The notes below the pieces were generated by a model. That model saw only the letters and a program-made list of their open reading frames with translations, did not search any database and had not been told where the DNA came from. A DNA stretch of 64,000 nucleotides from positions 1 through 64,000 of the forward strand of contig CAYNGJ010000002.1 in the NCBI GenBank assembly GCA_964396895.1, written 5' to 3'. Below are positions 1 through 7,310 of this stretch, piece after piece. This stretch comes from UBA2334 sp964396895 (GTDB taxonomy: Bacteria > Pseudomonadota > Gammaproteobacteria > Burkholderiales > Burkholderiaceae_C). The stretch's first letter is position 1. Every line of letters begins with the position of its first letter. Both the position numbers and the translations under genes were made by a program.

Positions 1-60
1 TCGCATCTACGTCAATTGAAGTCCGACCCGTTTACACAAAAAATAGGACACCCTCCCCTC

Positions 61-1380
61 TCACCCCCCCAACAACTCCCCCAACACCCGCGCCACCACC
101 TTGGTCGCCCGGCGCAAGTCCGCCAGCTCCAAATGCTCATCCGCCCGCTTGGCGTTGGACTCGCGCACCGTGCGTGGCCCCGCGCCGTAAATCACACCCG
201 GAATGCCGTGTTCGCCGTACAGGCGCACGTCGGTGTACAGCGGGGTGCCCACGGCGGGTATGGGTTCGCCAAACACCTGTTCGCCGTGCTGCTGCAAGGC
301 GGCCACCAGGGGGGCGTTGCCGGGCAGGGGCTTCATGGCGCGGGCCAGCAGCATGCGGCGCACGTCCACTTGCAGGGTGCTGCCGCCACGGGGTGGGTTG
401 AAGCTGGCGGCGGCTTGGGCAATGGTGTCGCGCAGGCTGGCCTCTACCTGGGCTGGGTCTTCTTCGGGAATCATCCTGCGGTCCACCTTCAGCACCACTT
501 TGCCGGGGATGACGTTGGTGTTGGTGCCGCCGCTGATGAGGCCGATGTTCAGGTAGGGGTGGGTGATGCCTTCCACGCCTGAGGTCACTTGCAGGTAATC
601 GCGGTTGAGCGCGTACAGCGCGTTCATGATGTGGGTGGCCCCTTGCAGCGCGTCGGTGCCGCTGTCGGGAATGGCGGCGTGGGCCATGTCGCCTTGCACG
701 GTCACTTCCATTTGCAGGCAGCCGTTGTGGGCCACCACCACCTGGTAGCTGAAGCCAGCGGCAATCATCAGGTCGGGCTTGGTGTGGCCGTTTTTCAACA
801 GCCAGCCGGGGCCGACGTTGCCGCCAAATTCTTCGTCGTACGTAAAGTGCAGCTCCACGCTGCCTTGCAGTGGCAGGTTTTGCGCCTGGGCCACGGCTTC
901 CAGGGCGCGCAGCGCGTAGGTGAAGGTGGAGAAGTCGCCCTTGCTCACCGCCGTGGCGCGGCCATAGATGCGGCCAGTGGCGTGGTCGCCCACGACCTCG
1001 CCGCCGTAGGGGTTGTGCGTCCAGCCTTCGCCGGGGGGCACCACGTCCCCGTGTACGTTCAGGGCAATGGTTTTGCCGCCTGCACCGGGCGTGCCAAAGT
1101 GCCGCCGCACGATGAGGTTGGTGATGGTTTGCAGCCCTTCGGCCAGCACCTCGGCAGCGGGCACGTCGAAGCGCTCGGCGGTGTAGCCCATGCTGGCCAG
1201 CAGCTCGGCGGTGCGCTCGGCGTGGGGGGTGTTGTTGCCGGGCGGGGTGTCGGTGGGCACGCGCACCAGTTGCTGCAAAAAGTTGATTTGCTCGTCGAAG
1301 TGGGCATCTACCCAGGCGTCGAGTTGGCTGAAGTTGGCAGTAGCGGTGGGGGCGGTGGCAGGGCTGGCGGGCGTGGTCAT
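61..1380 (-). CDS. M20-family metallo-hydrolase (ArgE/DapE-like)
   Basis: About 439 residues, the size of ArgE/DapE/CPG2-type di-zinc amidohydrolases. The first metal motif reads LNVHGDVVP (His near residue 110), followed by the general-base pair TYDEEFGG and a C-terminal YTDVRLYGEHGIP segment, which is the usual order of M20 ligands. I chose the ATG at 1380. The longer reading begins at a TTG inside a repeat (1436-1480), and residues before the ATG look non-coding. The gene is the last in a leftward run after the uraD-allC fusion, so it may act on an N-acyl or ureido product of allantoate breakdown. The substrate cannot be read from sequence. Family assignment is firm; function is open. Confidence 0.85.
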   Translation of the reverse strand: MTTPASPATAPTATANFSQLDAWVDAHFDEQINFLQQLVRVPTDTPPGNNTPHAERTAELLASMGYTAERFDVPAAEVLAEGLQTITNLIVRRHFGTPGAGGKTIALNVHGDVVPPGEGWTHNPYGGEVVGDHATGRIYGRATAVSKGDFSTFTYALRALEAVAQAQNLPLQGSVELHFTYDEEFGGNVGPGWLLKNGHTKPDLMIAAGFSYQVVVAHNGCLQMEVTVQGDMAHAAIPDSGTDALQGATHIMNALYALNRDYLQVTSGVEGITHPYLNIGLISGGTNTNVIPGKVVLKVDRRMIPEEDPAQVEASLRDTIAQAAASFNPPRGGSTLQVDVRRMLLARAMKPLPGNAPLVAALQQHGEQVFGEPIPAVGTPLYTDVRLYGEHGIPGVIYGAGPRTVRESNAKRADEHLELADLRRATKVVARVLGELLGG

Positions 1381-1435
1381 GGCGGGGTTTGTGGGTTTTT
1401 GCGGGGTGTAGGTGGCTGAATGGTGTTCACTATTC

Positions 1436-1480
1436 AATAGCTTACTTCGCTTATAAATAAAGCGCTAGGTGCCTAAAAAG
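1436..1480 (+). repeat. TAGC-N19-AGCGCT repeat, copy A
   Basis: Contains TAGC at 1438-1441 and AGCGCT at 1461-1466, exactly 19 bases apart, followed by GCCTAAAAA. It fills the space between the M20 gene and the uraD-allC fusion and is AT-rich compared with its surroundings. It aligns without gaps to the copies at 9023, 14677, 37637, 46946 and 56354. Confidence 0.7.
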
Positions 1481-1487
1481 CTTGAAA

Positions 1488-3269
1488 TTATCTGGCAGCC
1501 AGTTGTTGCAACAGGTGGTTAAAGGCGTCCACGGCCAGTTGCATGTCGCTGGCGGTGGTGCTTTCCAGCGGGTTGTGGCTGATGCCGGCGTTTTCCCCGC
1601 GTACAAAGAGCATGGCTTGGGGCATGGTGTCGTGCAGCTTCATGGCGTCGTGGCCGGCGCCGCTGGTCATGCGGTGCACGGGCAGGCCGGTGGCGGCCAC
1701 GGCGGCTTCCCAGCGGGCTTGCCAGGCGGGGGCGCTGGGGGCGGCGCTGGCGCGCATGGTTTCTTCCAGGCTGAAGCTGACGCCCCGGCGCTCGCAAATG
1801 GCGGCCAGCGCCTGGCGCACATCGGCCTCCAGCGCGTTGCGTTGCGCGTCGTTGGGTGCGCGAATGTCCAGGCTGAAGTGGCACAGGCCGGGCACCACGT
1901 TGATGCTGCCATTGGGCACCAGCAGTTGGCCCATGGTGGCGACGCTGTCACCGTCTTGGGCGGCGCGTTGCTCGGCGTACAGGGCCAGCTCGGCCACGGC
2001 GCAGGCGGCGTCGCGGCGGCGGTTCATGGGGGTGGTGCCCGCGTGGCTGGCCTGGCCCACCACCTCGCCCACCAAGCGCACGCTGCCGTTGATGCTGGTG
2101 ACCACGCCCAGCGGCAGGTTCAGCTCGTTGAGCACAGGGCCTTGCTCAATGTGCACTTCCACAAAGCCCAGGTACTGGGCGGTGTCGCGCTGCAGGGCTT
2201 GTATGGCGGGCAGTGTGGCGGGCAGGCCAGCGGCCTGCATGGCCTGGCGCATGGGGGTGCCGTCGGCGTCGGTCTGGTCCAGCCAGGCGGGGTCAAAGCT
2301 GCCGGTGAGTGCACCCGAGCCCAAAAACGTGGCTTTATAACGCTGGCCTTCTTCTTCCGCAAAGGCCACCACTTCTATGCCAAAGGGCAGGCGCTGGCCC
2401 GCTTGGTGCAGCGCCTGCACGCTGGCCATGGGCACAAAAATGCCCAAGCGCCCGTCGTACTTGCCGCCGTTGCGCACGGTGTCGTAGTGGCTGCCGGTGA
2501 GCAGCGTTTGGGCATGGGGTTGGGTGCCCAGGTAGCGGCCTACCACGTTGCCCACGGCGTCTGTGGTCACCTCGTCAAACCCGCATTCGCGCATGCGCTG
2601 GGCAATGTCGGCGGCGCAGGCTTGGTGGGCGGGGGTGAGGTAGGTCACGGTCAATTGCCCTTGCTCGGCAAAGCCGGGGTCTGAGTGGCGGGCCAGGTCT
2701 TCGTGCCAGTCCCACACCTGTTGACCCACGGTGGGCTCGGCGGCGAACTTGTCCATCAGCCGAATCTCGGCAATGCGGTGGATGTTGCGTATGCACTCGG
2801 CCAGCTCAAAGTCGGGGTGGCGAGCCAGCCTGCGCTCAAAGGTGCTGATGATTTGCCGCTTGGTCAGACCCACGCCACGCGGCCCGCGCACCGCCAATAT
2901 GAAGGGCCAGCCAAATTTGTCGTTGTAGGCGGCGTTGAGTGCTTGAATGTGAGCAAACTCCTCTTGCGTGCATTGCGTAAGGCCCGCTTTTTGTTGCTCA
3001 TTGGTCGATTCGGCGGTGAGCGTTTGGCTGACCATGGCCTTGCCCGCCAGCTCAGGGTGGGCGCAGATGAGGTTTTTTTGCGCCGCTGGGCCTGCCTCGT
3101 CCAGCAGCTGGGCCATGGTGTGTTTGAGGTGCGCCAGCGATTTGAAGGGCCGGTGCGCCATGGCCTGGCCCGCAATCCAGGGGGTGTGCTCGTACAGGCC
3201 GTCCAGCATTTTGGCGGCCACGTCGGGCGGGGAGTTGTTGAGGCGTTCCAGGGTCAGAGGTGTGGACAT
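1488..3269 (-). CDS. Fused OHCU decarboxylase / allantoate amidohydrolase (UraD-AllC)
   Basis: One 593-residue protein carries two enzymes of purine degradation. Residues ~1-165 are a UraD domain: the catalytic histidine lies in AHPELAGK (His71), and FGWPFILAVRG and the FERRLARHPDFE helix are typical. This domain converts OHCU to S-allantoin. Residues ~180-593 are an AllC/M20-type allantoate amidohydrolase with GSHYDTVRNGGKYDG, AFAEEEGQRY, EVHIEQGPVLNE, SGAGHDAM and ISHNP, the metal and substrate motifs. I chose the ATG at 3269, where homology begins; the 52 residues before it are proline-rich and look untranslated. No clear Shine-Dalgarno sequence precedes it. PuuE, which makes the substrate of the second domain from the product of the first, is encoded immediately upstream in the same direction. 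Confidence 0.92.
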   Translation of the reverse strand: MSTPLTLERLNNSPPDVAAKMLDGLYEHTPWIAGQAMAHRPFKSLAHLKHTMAQLLDEAGPAAQKNLICAHPELAGKAMVSQTLTAESTNEQQKAGLTQCTQEEFAHIQALNAAYNDKFGWPFILAVRGPRGVGLTKRQIISTFERRLARHPDFELAECIRNIHRIAEIRLMDKFAAEPTVGQQVWDWHEDLARHSDPGFAEQGQLTVTYLTPAHQACAADIAQRMRECGFDEVTTDAVGNVVGRYLGTQPHAQTLLTGSHYDTVRNGGKYDGRLGIFVPMASVQALHQAGQRLPFGIEVVAFAEEEGQRYKATFLGSGALTGSFDPAWLDQTDADGTPMRQAMQAAGLPATLPAIQALQRDTAQYLGFVEVHIEQGPVLNELNLPLGVVTSINGSVRLVGEVVGQASHAGTTPMNRRRDAACAVAELALYAEQRAAQDGDSVATMGQLLVPNGSINVVPGLCHFSLDIRAPNDAQRNALEADVRQALAAICERRGVSFSLEETMRASAAPSAPAWQARWEAAVAATGLPVHRMTSGAGHDAMKLHDTMPQAMLFVRGENAGISHNPLESTTASDMQLAVDAFNHLLQQLAAR

Positions 3270-3384
3270 GGCGGGTACAAAAAAAGGAGGCGGCTGGGGC
3301 GGGCCGGGTGGGTGGGGTGCAGCGCAGGGGCTGGAGGGGGGTGCTGGGCAGGGGTGCCCACGCAAGAAAAGGGCCTGACCGGGC

Positions 3385-4464
3385 TCAGCCAGGGTAGGGG
3401 TGCGTGGCCTTCCAGTGGCGGGCAATGTCTATGCGCCGCGCCACCCACACGTGGCTGTGTGCCTGTATGTGGTCCAAAAACCGCTGCAGCGCGGTGATGC
3501 GGCCCGGCCTGCCCAGCAAGCGGCAGTGCATGCCCACGCTCATCATCTTGGGCGCGTTGAGGCCGTTGGGGTCGCCCTCGGTGTAGAGCGCATCAAAGGT
3601 GTCTTTCAGGTACTGAAAAAACGGGTCGGCGTGGCTGTAGCCCTGGGGCAGGGCAAAGCGCATGTCGTTGCAGTCCAGCGTGTAGGGCACGATGAGCTGC
3701 GGGGCCACGCTGTCGTCGGACTTTTGCACCTTCATCCAAAAGGGCAGGTCGTCGCCGTAGTAGTCGCTGTCGTACTCAAAGCCGCCAAAGTCGGCCACCA
3801 GGCGGCGGGTGTTGGGGCTGTCGCGCCCGGTGTACCAGCCTGCGCCGTGCAGCTGGCGGGCAGGGTCGCCGGTCACTTCCGCCATGGCTTGCATGGCCAG
3901 GCGCATGTGCTCGCGCTCTTCGGCCTCTGGGGTGTTTTGGTAATGAATCCACTTCCAGCCGTGGCAAGCAATTTCGTGGCCCAGCTCCAAAAAGGCGGCC
4001 GTTACCTCGGGCGAGCGCTGCAAGGCGCTGGCCACGCCAAACACCGTCAGGGGCAGGCCGCGCTTTTCAAACTCGCGCAAGAGACGCCACACCCCCGCGC
4101 GCGAGCCGTATTCGTAAATGCCCTCCATGCTGATGTGCCGCTCGGGGTAGCTGGCGGGGTTGAACATTTCTGACAAAAACTGCTCCGAGCCCGCGTCACC
4201 ATGCAGCACGCAGTTCTCGCCGCCTTCTTCGTAGTTCAGCACAAACTGCACGGCCACACGCGCACCGCCTGGCCAGCGGGCGTGGGGTGGCGTGCGGCCA
4301 TAGCCCGCCAAGTCGCGGGGGTAGGGGGCGGTGCTGTCGTAAACCTGTTGGCCCCCACACGCATGGCATTCGCTGCCCCTTGATCCGGCAAGGACACCTT
4401 CGTATCCGGGGGCTGTTCCGCCTTGGGGCGGCCCGGCAACGGAACGTGGGTTTTGTGCGTTCAT
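3385..4464 (-). CDS. puuE: Allantoinase, polysaccharide-deacetylase-like (PuuE)
   Basis: Hydrolyses allantoin to allantoate. The NodB-like fold is clear from YPRDLAGYG, FVLNYEEGGE, CHGWKWIHY, the PYTLDCNDMRFA signature and MSVGMHCRLLGRPGR, all diagnostic of the cofactor-free PuuE family and unlike metal-dependent AllB. Family members usually start close to YPRDL, but here about 48 extra residues precede it. The start ATG at 4464 overlaps the stop of the gntR gene (ATGA), so translational coupling supports it, and no other in-frame ATG exists before YPRDL. Part of the extension is encoded by a GC-rich repeat-like segment (4371-4433). The C-terminal KATHPYPG is complete. Confidence 0.93.
   Translation of the reverse strand: MNAQNPRSVAGPPQGGTAPGYEGVLAGSRGSECHACGGQQVYDSTAPYPRDLAGYGRTPPHARWPGGARVAVQFVLNYEEGGENCVLHGDAGSEQFLSEMFNPASYPERHISMEGIYEYGSRAGVWRLLREFEKRGLPLTVFGVASALQRSPEVTAAFLELGHEIACHGWKWIHYQNTPEAEEREHMRLAMQAMAEVTGDPARQLHGAGWYTGRDSPNTRRLVADFGGFEYDSDYYGDDLPFWMKVQKSDDSVAPQLIVPYTLDCNDMRFALPQGYSHADPFFQYLKDTFDALYTEGDPNGLNAPKMMSVGMHCRLLGRPGRITALQRFLDHIQAHSHVWVARRIDIARHWKATHPYPG
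4371..4433 (-). repeat. GC-rich palindromic repeat-like segment inside the puuE 5' end
   Basis: On the minus strand it begins GCCGCCCCAAGGCGGAACAG and ends AGGGGCAGCGAA, with CCGCC-TTGG-GGCGG (4418-4431) forming a perfect 5-bp stem and 4-base loop. It resembles, from memory, a GC-rich intergenic palindrome common in Acidovorax-like genomes. It is translated in frame here as part of the N-terminal extension of PuuE. Confidence 0.5.
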
Positions 4465-5201
4465 GACAAAGCCATTGAAATGTCGCTGCTGGGCAGCTTG
4501 CGGTCGAACTGCAAGCCTTCTTCGACGTGCTGCAGGTGTTCGCTCATCAGGTGCACGGCCAGCGCTTCGTCTTTGGCGGCCAGGGCGGCGATGATGGCGG
4601 CGTGCTCGTCGCTGGAGTGCTCGGCGGCGCTGGTGCTTTGGTACATCAGGGTGATGAGGGCGCAGCGGGCAATCAGGCCATCCAGCAGCTGGGCCAGTAC
4701 GTGGTTGCCCATGAGCTCGGCCATGACCACGTGAAAGTCACCCAGCAATTCGGTGCGCCCGCTCACGTCCTGCTTGGCCACGGCGGCTTTTTCCTGGGCC
4801 ACATGGGCTTTGAGCGCTTTGATTTGCGCGGGCGTGACCTGGCGCACAAATTCACGGGTCATTTCGGTTTCCAGCATGCGGCGCACGGCAAACACCTGGC
4901 GGGCTTCGTCGGCAGATGGGGTGGCCACAAAGGCACCGCGTGCGGGCTCCATGCGGATGAGGTGGTTGCGCGTCATCTGGAACAAAGCTTGCCTCACCAA
5001 AGTGCGCGACACGCCAAAATGGTCTGCCAGCTTCTGTTCGGCCAGCTTGGTGCCGGGGTGCAGGCGGTGTTCCACAATGGCCCGGGTGAGCGATTCCACA
5101 ATGCGCGTGGTGGATGACTCCAGCGGAGAGTCGCCGCCGCCTGTGCTGGCGGCTTCGGTGACAGGCAGTGGCGGTGGGGCGGTGTTCATGCGGGTCATCA
5201 T
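4461..5201 (-). CDS. GntR-family (FCD) transcriptional regulator of purine genes
   Basis: About 246 residues. The N-terminal winged helix-turn-helix contains LAEQKLADHFGVSRTLVRQALFQMTRNHLI, typical of the FadR/FCD subfamily, and the C-terminal all-helical FCD ligand domain runs from about residue 95 (VRRMLETEMTREFV ... DFHVVMAELMGNHVLAQLL ... HLMSEHLQHVEEGL). I place the start at 5201 (tandem ATGs at 5201 and 5198): a longer reading would run through a perfect 16-bp palindrome at 5227-5242 that is better read as its operator. It is divergent from uraH and translationally coupled to puuE. The likely effector is a purine intermediate, which is inference from context. Confidence 0.85.
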   Translation of the reverse strand: MMTRMNTAPPPLPVTEAASTGGGDSPLESSTTRIVESLTRAIVEHRLHPGTKLAEQKLADHFGVSRTLVRQALFQMTRNHLIRMEPARGAFVATPSADEARQVFAVRRMLETEMTREFVRQVTPAQIKALKAHVAQEKAAVAKQDVSGRTELLGDFHVVMAELMGNHVLAQLLDGLIARCALITLMYQSTSAAEHSSDEHAAIIAALAAKDEALAVHLMSEHLQHVEEGLQFDRKLPSSDISMALS

Positions 5202-5226
5202 ACGCAGAAAACGGGTTTGGTGGCAA

Positions 5227-5242
5227 AAAGTGTATACACTTT
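5227..5242. promoter_or_regulatory. Probable GntR operator, gntR/uraH intergenic
   Basis: AAAGTGTATACACTTT is a perfect 16-bp palindrome between the divergent gntR and uraH genes, 26 bases from the gntR start and 72 from uraH. The TGTATACA-type core suits FCD-subfamily GntR proteins. A 15/16 match lies upstream of puuD at 11328-11343. Confidence 0.7.
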
Positions 5243-5314
5243 GTTGGGCCATGTGGCGGTCGGTGTGGCGGGCCCTGGCGTTCGGGGCCAGGTTGGCTTT
5301 CAAAGGAGCATTTC

Positions 5315-5668
5315 ATGGGTTTGAGCACACACGTTCTGGACACCATGCATGGCTGTCCCGCAGCGGGCATGGCGGTGTCTTTTTACGCCACCAGCGGGCC
5401 ACAGCCCGAACTGCTGGTCCGTTTCGAGTTGAACGCCGACGGGCGCAACCCCAACGGCCCGCTGCTGGACAACGCGGGTTTGCGGGTGGGCACTTACCGC
5501 CTGGTGTTTGACGTGAAGGGCTACTTCGCTGCACGGGGTGTGGCCTTGCCGGAGCCCAACTTTCTGAACCAGGTGAGCCTGGACTTTGGCGTGGCCGATG
5601 TCACCCAGCACTACCACGTGCCTTTGCTGGTCAGCCCTTGGAGCTATTCCACCTACAGGGGGTCCTGA
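5315..5668 (+). CDS. uraH: 5-hydroxyisourate hydrolase (UraH, transthyretin-like)
   Basis: A 117-residue protein of the normal length for HIU hydrolase. It starts MGLSTHVLDTMHG, the conserved strand with the catalytic histidine, and ends in SPWSYSTYRGS, the C-terminal YRGS signature that closes the active site. FALNADGRxPNGPL-like text (VRFELNADGRNPNGPL) and the HYHVPLLVSP strand are also present. It hydrolyses 5-hydroxyisourate made by PuuD to OHCU, the substrate of the UraD domain. The ATG at 5315 has AAAGGAG at 5302-5308. It is the first gene of the rightward uraH-xdhA-xdhB run and is divergent from gntR. Confidence 0.95.
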   Translation: MGLSTHVLDTMHGCPAAGMAVSFYATSGPQPELLVRFELNADGRNPNGPLLDNAGLRVGTYRLVFDVKGYFAARGVALPEPNFLNQVSLDFGVADVTQHYHVPLLVSPWSYSTYRGS

Positions 5669-5679
5669 CGGTGTTGGTT

Positions 5680-5706
5680 ATATGAATTTCTGTATGACGT
5701 TCATAT
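5680..5706. promoter_or_regulatory. Inverted repeat upstream of xdhA
   Basis: ATATGAA (5680-5686) and TTCATAT (5700-5706) are perfect inverted arms with 13 bases between them, in the AT-rich gap just before the xdhA ribosome binding site. It may be an operator or part of a promoter. No regulator can be assigned. Confidence 0.35.
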
Positions 5707-5721
5707 GCCAAGGAAAATAAA

Positions 5722-7287
5722 ATGGGCGCTTCCACCGCCCTTTCCTCACCCACCACACCCCCTGCACCCATGACCCAAGTCACCAACACCGTGCGCTTTG
5801 TGCTTGACGGCCGCATCGTCGAAGCCCAGGGCAAGCGCCGCACCACCACCGTTCTGGACTTTTTGCGCGAGGACTTGCACCGCACCGGCACCAAAGAGGG
5901 CTGCGCCGAGGGCGACTGTGGCGCTTGCGTGGTGCTGGTGGGCGAGCTGAACGCGGCGGGCAACGGGGTGGACTACCTGCCGGTGAACGCCTGCCTTCAG
6001 TTGCTGCCCAGCTTGGACGGCAAATCGGTCAAAACCATCGAAAGTTTGAAGAAGCCCGACGGCAGCCTGCACCCTGTGCAGGAGGCCATGGTGCAGTGCC
6101 ACGGCAGCCAGTGCGGTTTTTGCACGCCCGGCATCGTCATGAGCCTGGCCCATGTGGTGCAGGTGGTGCCGGGCCGGGGCCAGGGCTTGAGTCGCACCGA
6201 CATTCAAGACGCGCTCAGCGGCAACCTGTGCCGTTGCACCGGTTACAAGCCCATCATCGACGCGGCCGAGCAGGCCTGCGCCAGCGCACTGGCCACCGAC
6301 CCGGCCAGCTTGGTGCTGGACAGCAGCGCCGATGTGCCGCTGCTGAAAGACATCCAACGCGCCACCCACCCCACCTACAGCCTGGACGGGGACATCGTGG
6401 TGCAGCCCGTGGTGCGCACCAAAAAGGGCAGCGAATTTGTCAGCCCCGCCACGTTGGCCGAGGTTGCGCAGTATTTGGTGCAAAACCCTGGCACCACGCT
6501 GCTGGCGGGCAGTTCCGAAATTGGCCTGCAAGTTAACAAGCAGTTTGCCCGACCTGGCCACATCTGTTACCTGGGCAACGTGGCCGAGCTCAAAGCCGTC
6601 ACCGAAACCCCCCAGGCTTGGCGCATCGGGGCCATGGTGTCTTTGGAAACTGTGCTGGCCTTGGTCAAGGCCAGCCTGCCGGACCTGGCCGAGGTGCTGC
6701 GCCGCTTTGGCTCCCCGCCCATTCGCGCCACCGCCACGCTGGCGGGCAACATTGCCAATGGCTCCCCCATTGGCGACAGCATGCCCTGCCTGATGGCACT
6801 GGGTGCCACGCTGGTGCTGCGCAAGGGCGACAAAACGCGCACGGTCGCGCTCGACGCCTTCTACACCGGCCAGAAGCAAAGCGTGCTGCAACCGGGCGAG
6901 TTCATCGAGGCCACGGTGTTGCCCAAGCCCGTGGCAGGCCAGACCTTCCGCGCCCACAAAGTGAGCAAGCGCTTTGAGCAGGACATTTCGGCCACCTGCT
7001 GCGCCCTCTCGTTCAGCCTGGTGGGTGGCAAGCTGAAAAATGTGAAGCTGGCCTACAACGGCCTGGCCCCATCGCCTTGCCGTGCGCCCAAGCTGGAGGC
7101 CGTGCTGGAAGGCCAGGTCCCCGCCAACGTGACGGCTGAAGCGCTGGACGCGGCCATCGCCGCCAGCTTCACCGCCCGCGACGGTCTGCGCGCCACCTGG
7201 GTCTACCGCTCGCTGGTGGCCCGCAACCTGGTGCTGGGTTTTCTGGAGGAGGCCACCGTGCCCGCCCTGTCCGCCACCGCCGCCTGA
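5722..7287 (+). CDS. xdhA: Xanthine dehydrogenase small subunit (2Fe-2S/FAD)
   Basis: A 521-residue XdhA. The N-terminal ferredoxin-like domain has CAEGDCGAC (Cys61, 66, 69); the helical domain has CGFCTPG and CRCTGY, completing two [2Fe-2S] clusters. The middle FAD-binding domain contains LLAGSSEIGLQVNK and ATLAGNIANGSPIGDS, and the C-terminus is a CO-dehydrogenase flavoprotein C-like domain. It passes electrons from the molybdenum centre of XdhB to NAD+ in the oxidation of hypoxanthine/xanthine to urate. The ATG at 5722 has AAGGA at 5710-5714, so the N-terminus is slightly longer than most relatives, whose homology starts near residue 17 (MTQVTNT). xdhB follows after 23 bases. Confidence 0.96.
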   Translation: MGASTALSSPTTPPAPMTQVTNTVRFVLDGRIVEAQGKRRTTTVLDFLREDLHRTGTKEGCAEGDCGACVVLVGELNAAGNGVDYLPVNACLQLLPSLDGKSVKTIESLKKPDGSLHPVQEAMVQCHGSQCGFCTPGIVMSLAHVVQVVPGRGQGLSRTDIQDALSGNLCRCTGYKPIIDAAEQACASALATDPASLVLDSSADVPLLKDIQRATHPTYSLDGDIVVQPVVRTKKGSEFVSPATLAEVAQYLVQNPGTTLLAGSSEIGLQVNKQFARPGHICYLGNVAELKAVTETPQAWRIGAMVSLETVLALVKASLPDLAEVLRRFGSPPIRATATLAGNIANGSPIGDSMPCLMALGATLVLRKGDKTRTVALDAFYTGQKQSVLQPGEFIEATVLPKPVAGQTFRAHKVSKRFEQDISATCCALSFSLVGGKLKNVKLAYNGLAPSPCRAPKLEAVLEGQVPANVTAEALDAAIAASFTARDGLRATWVYRSLVARNLVLGFLEEATVPALSATAA

Positions 7288-7310
7288 CCCCAGCCCTGAA
7301 GGAGACCCCC

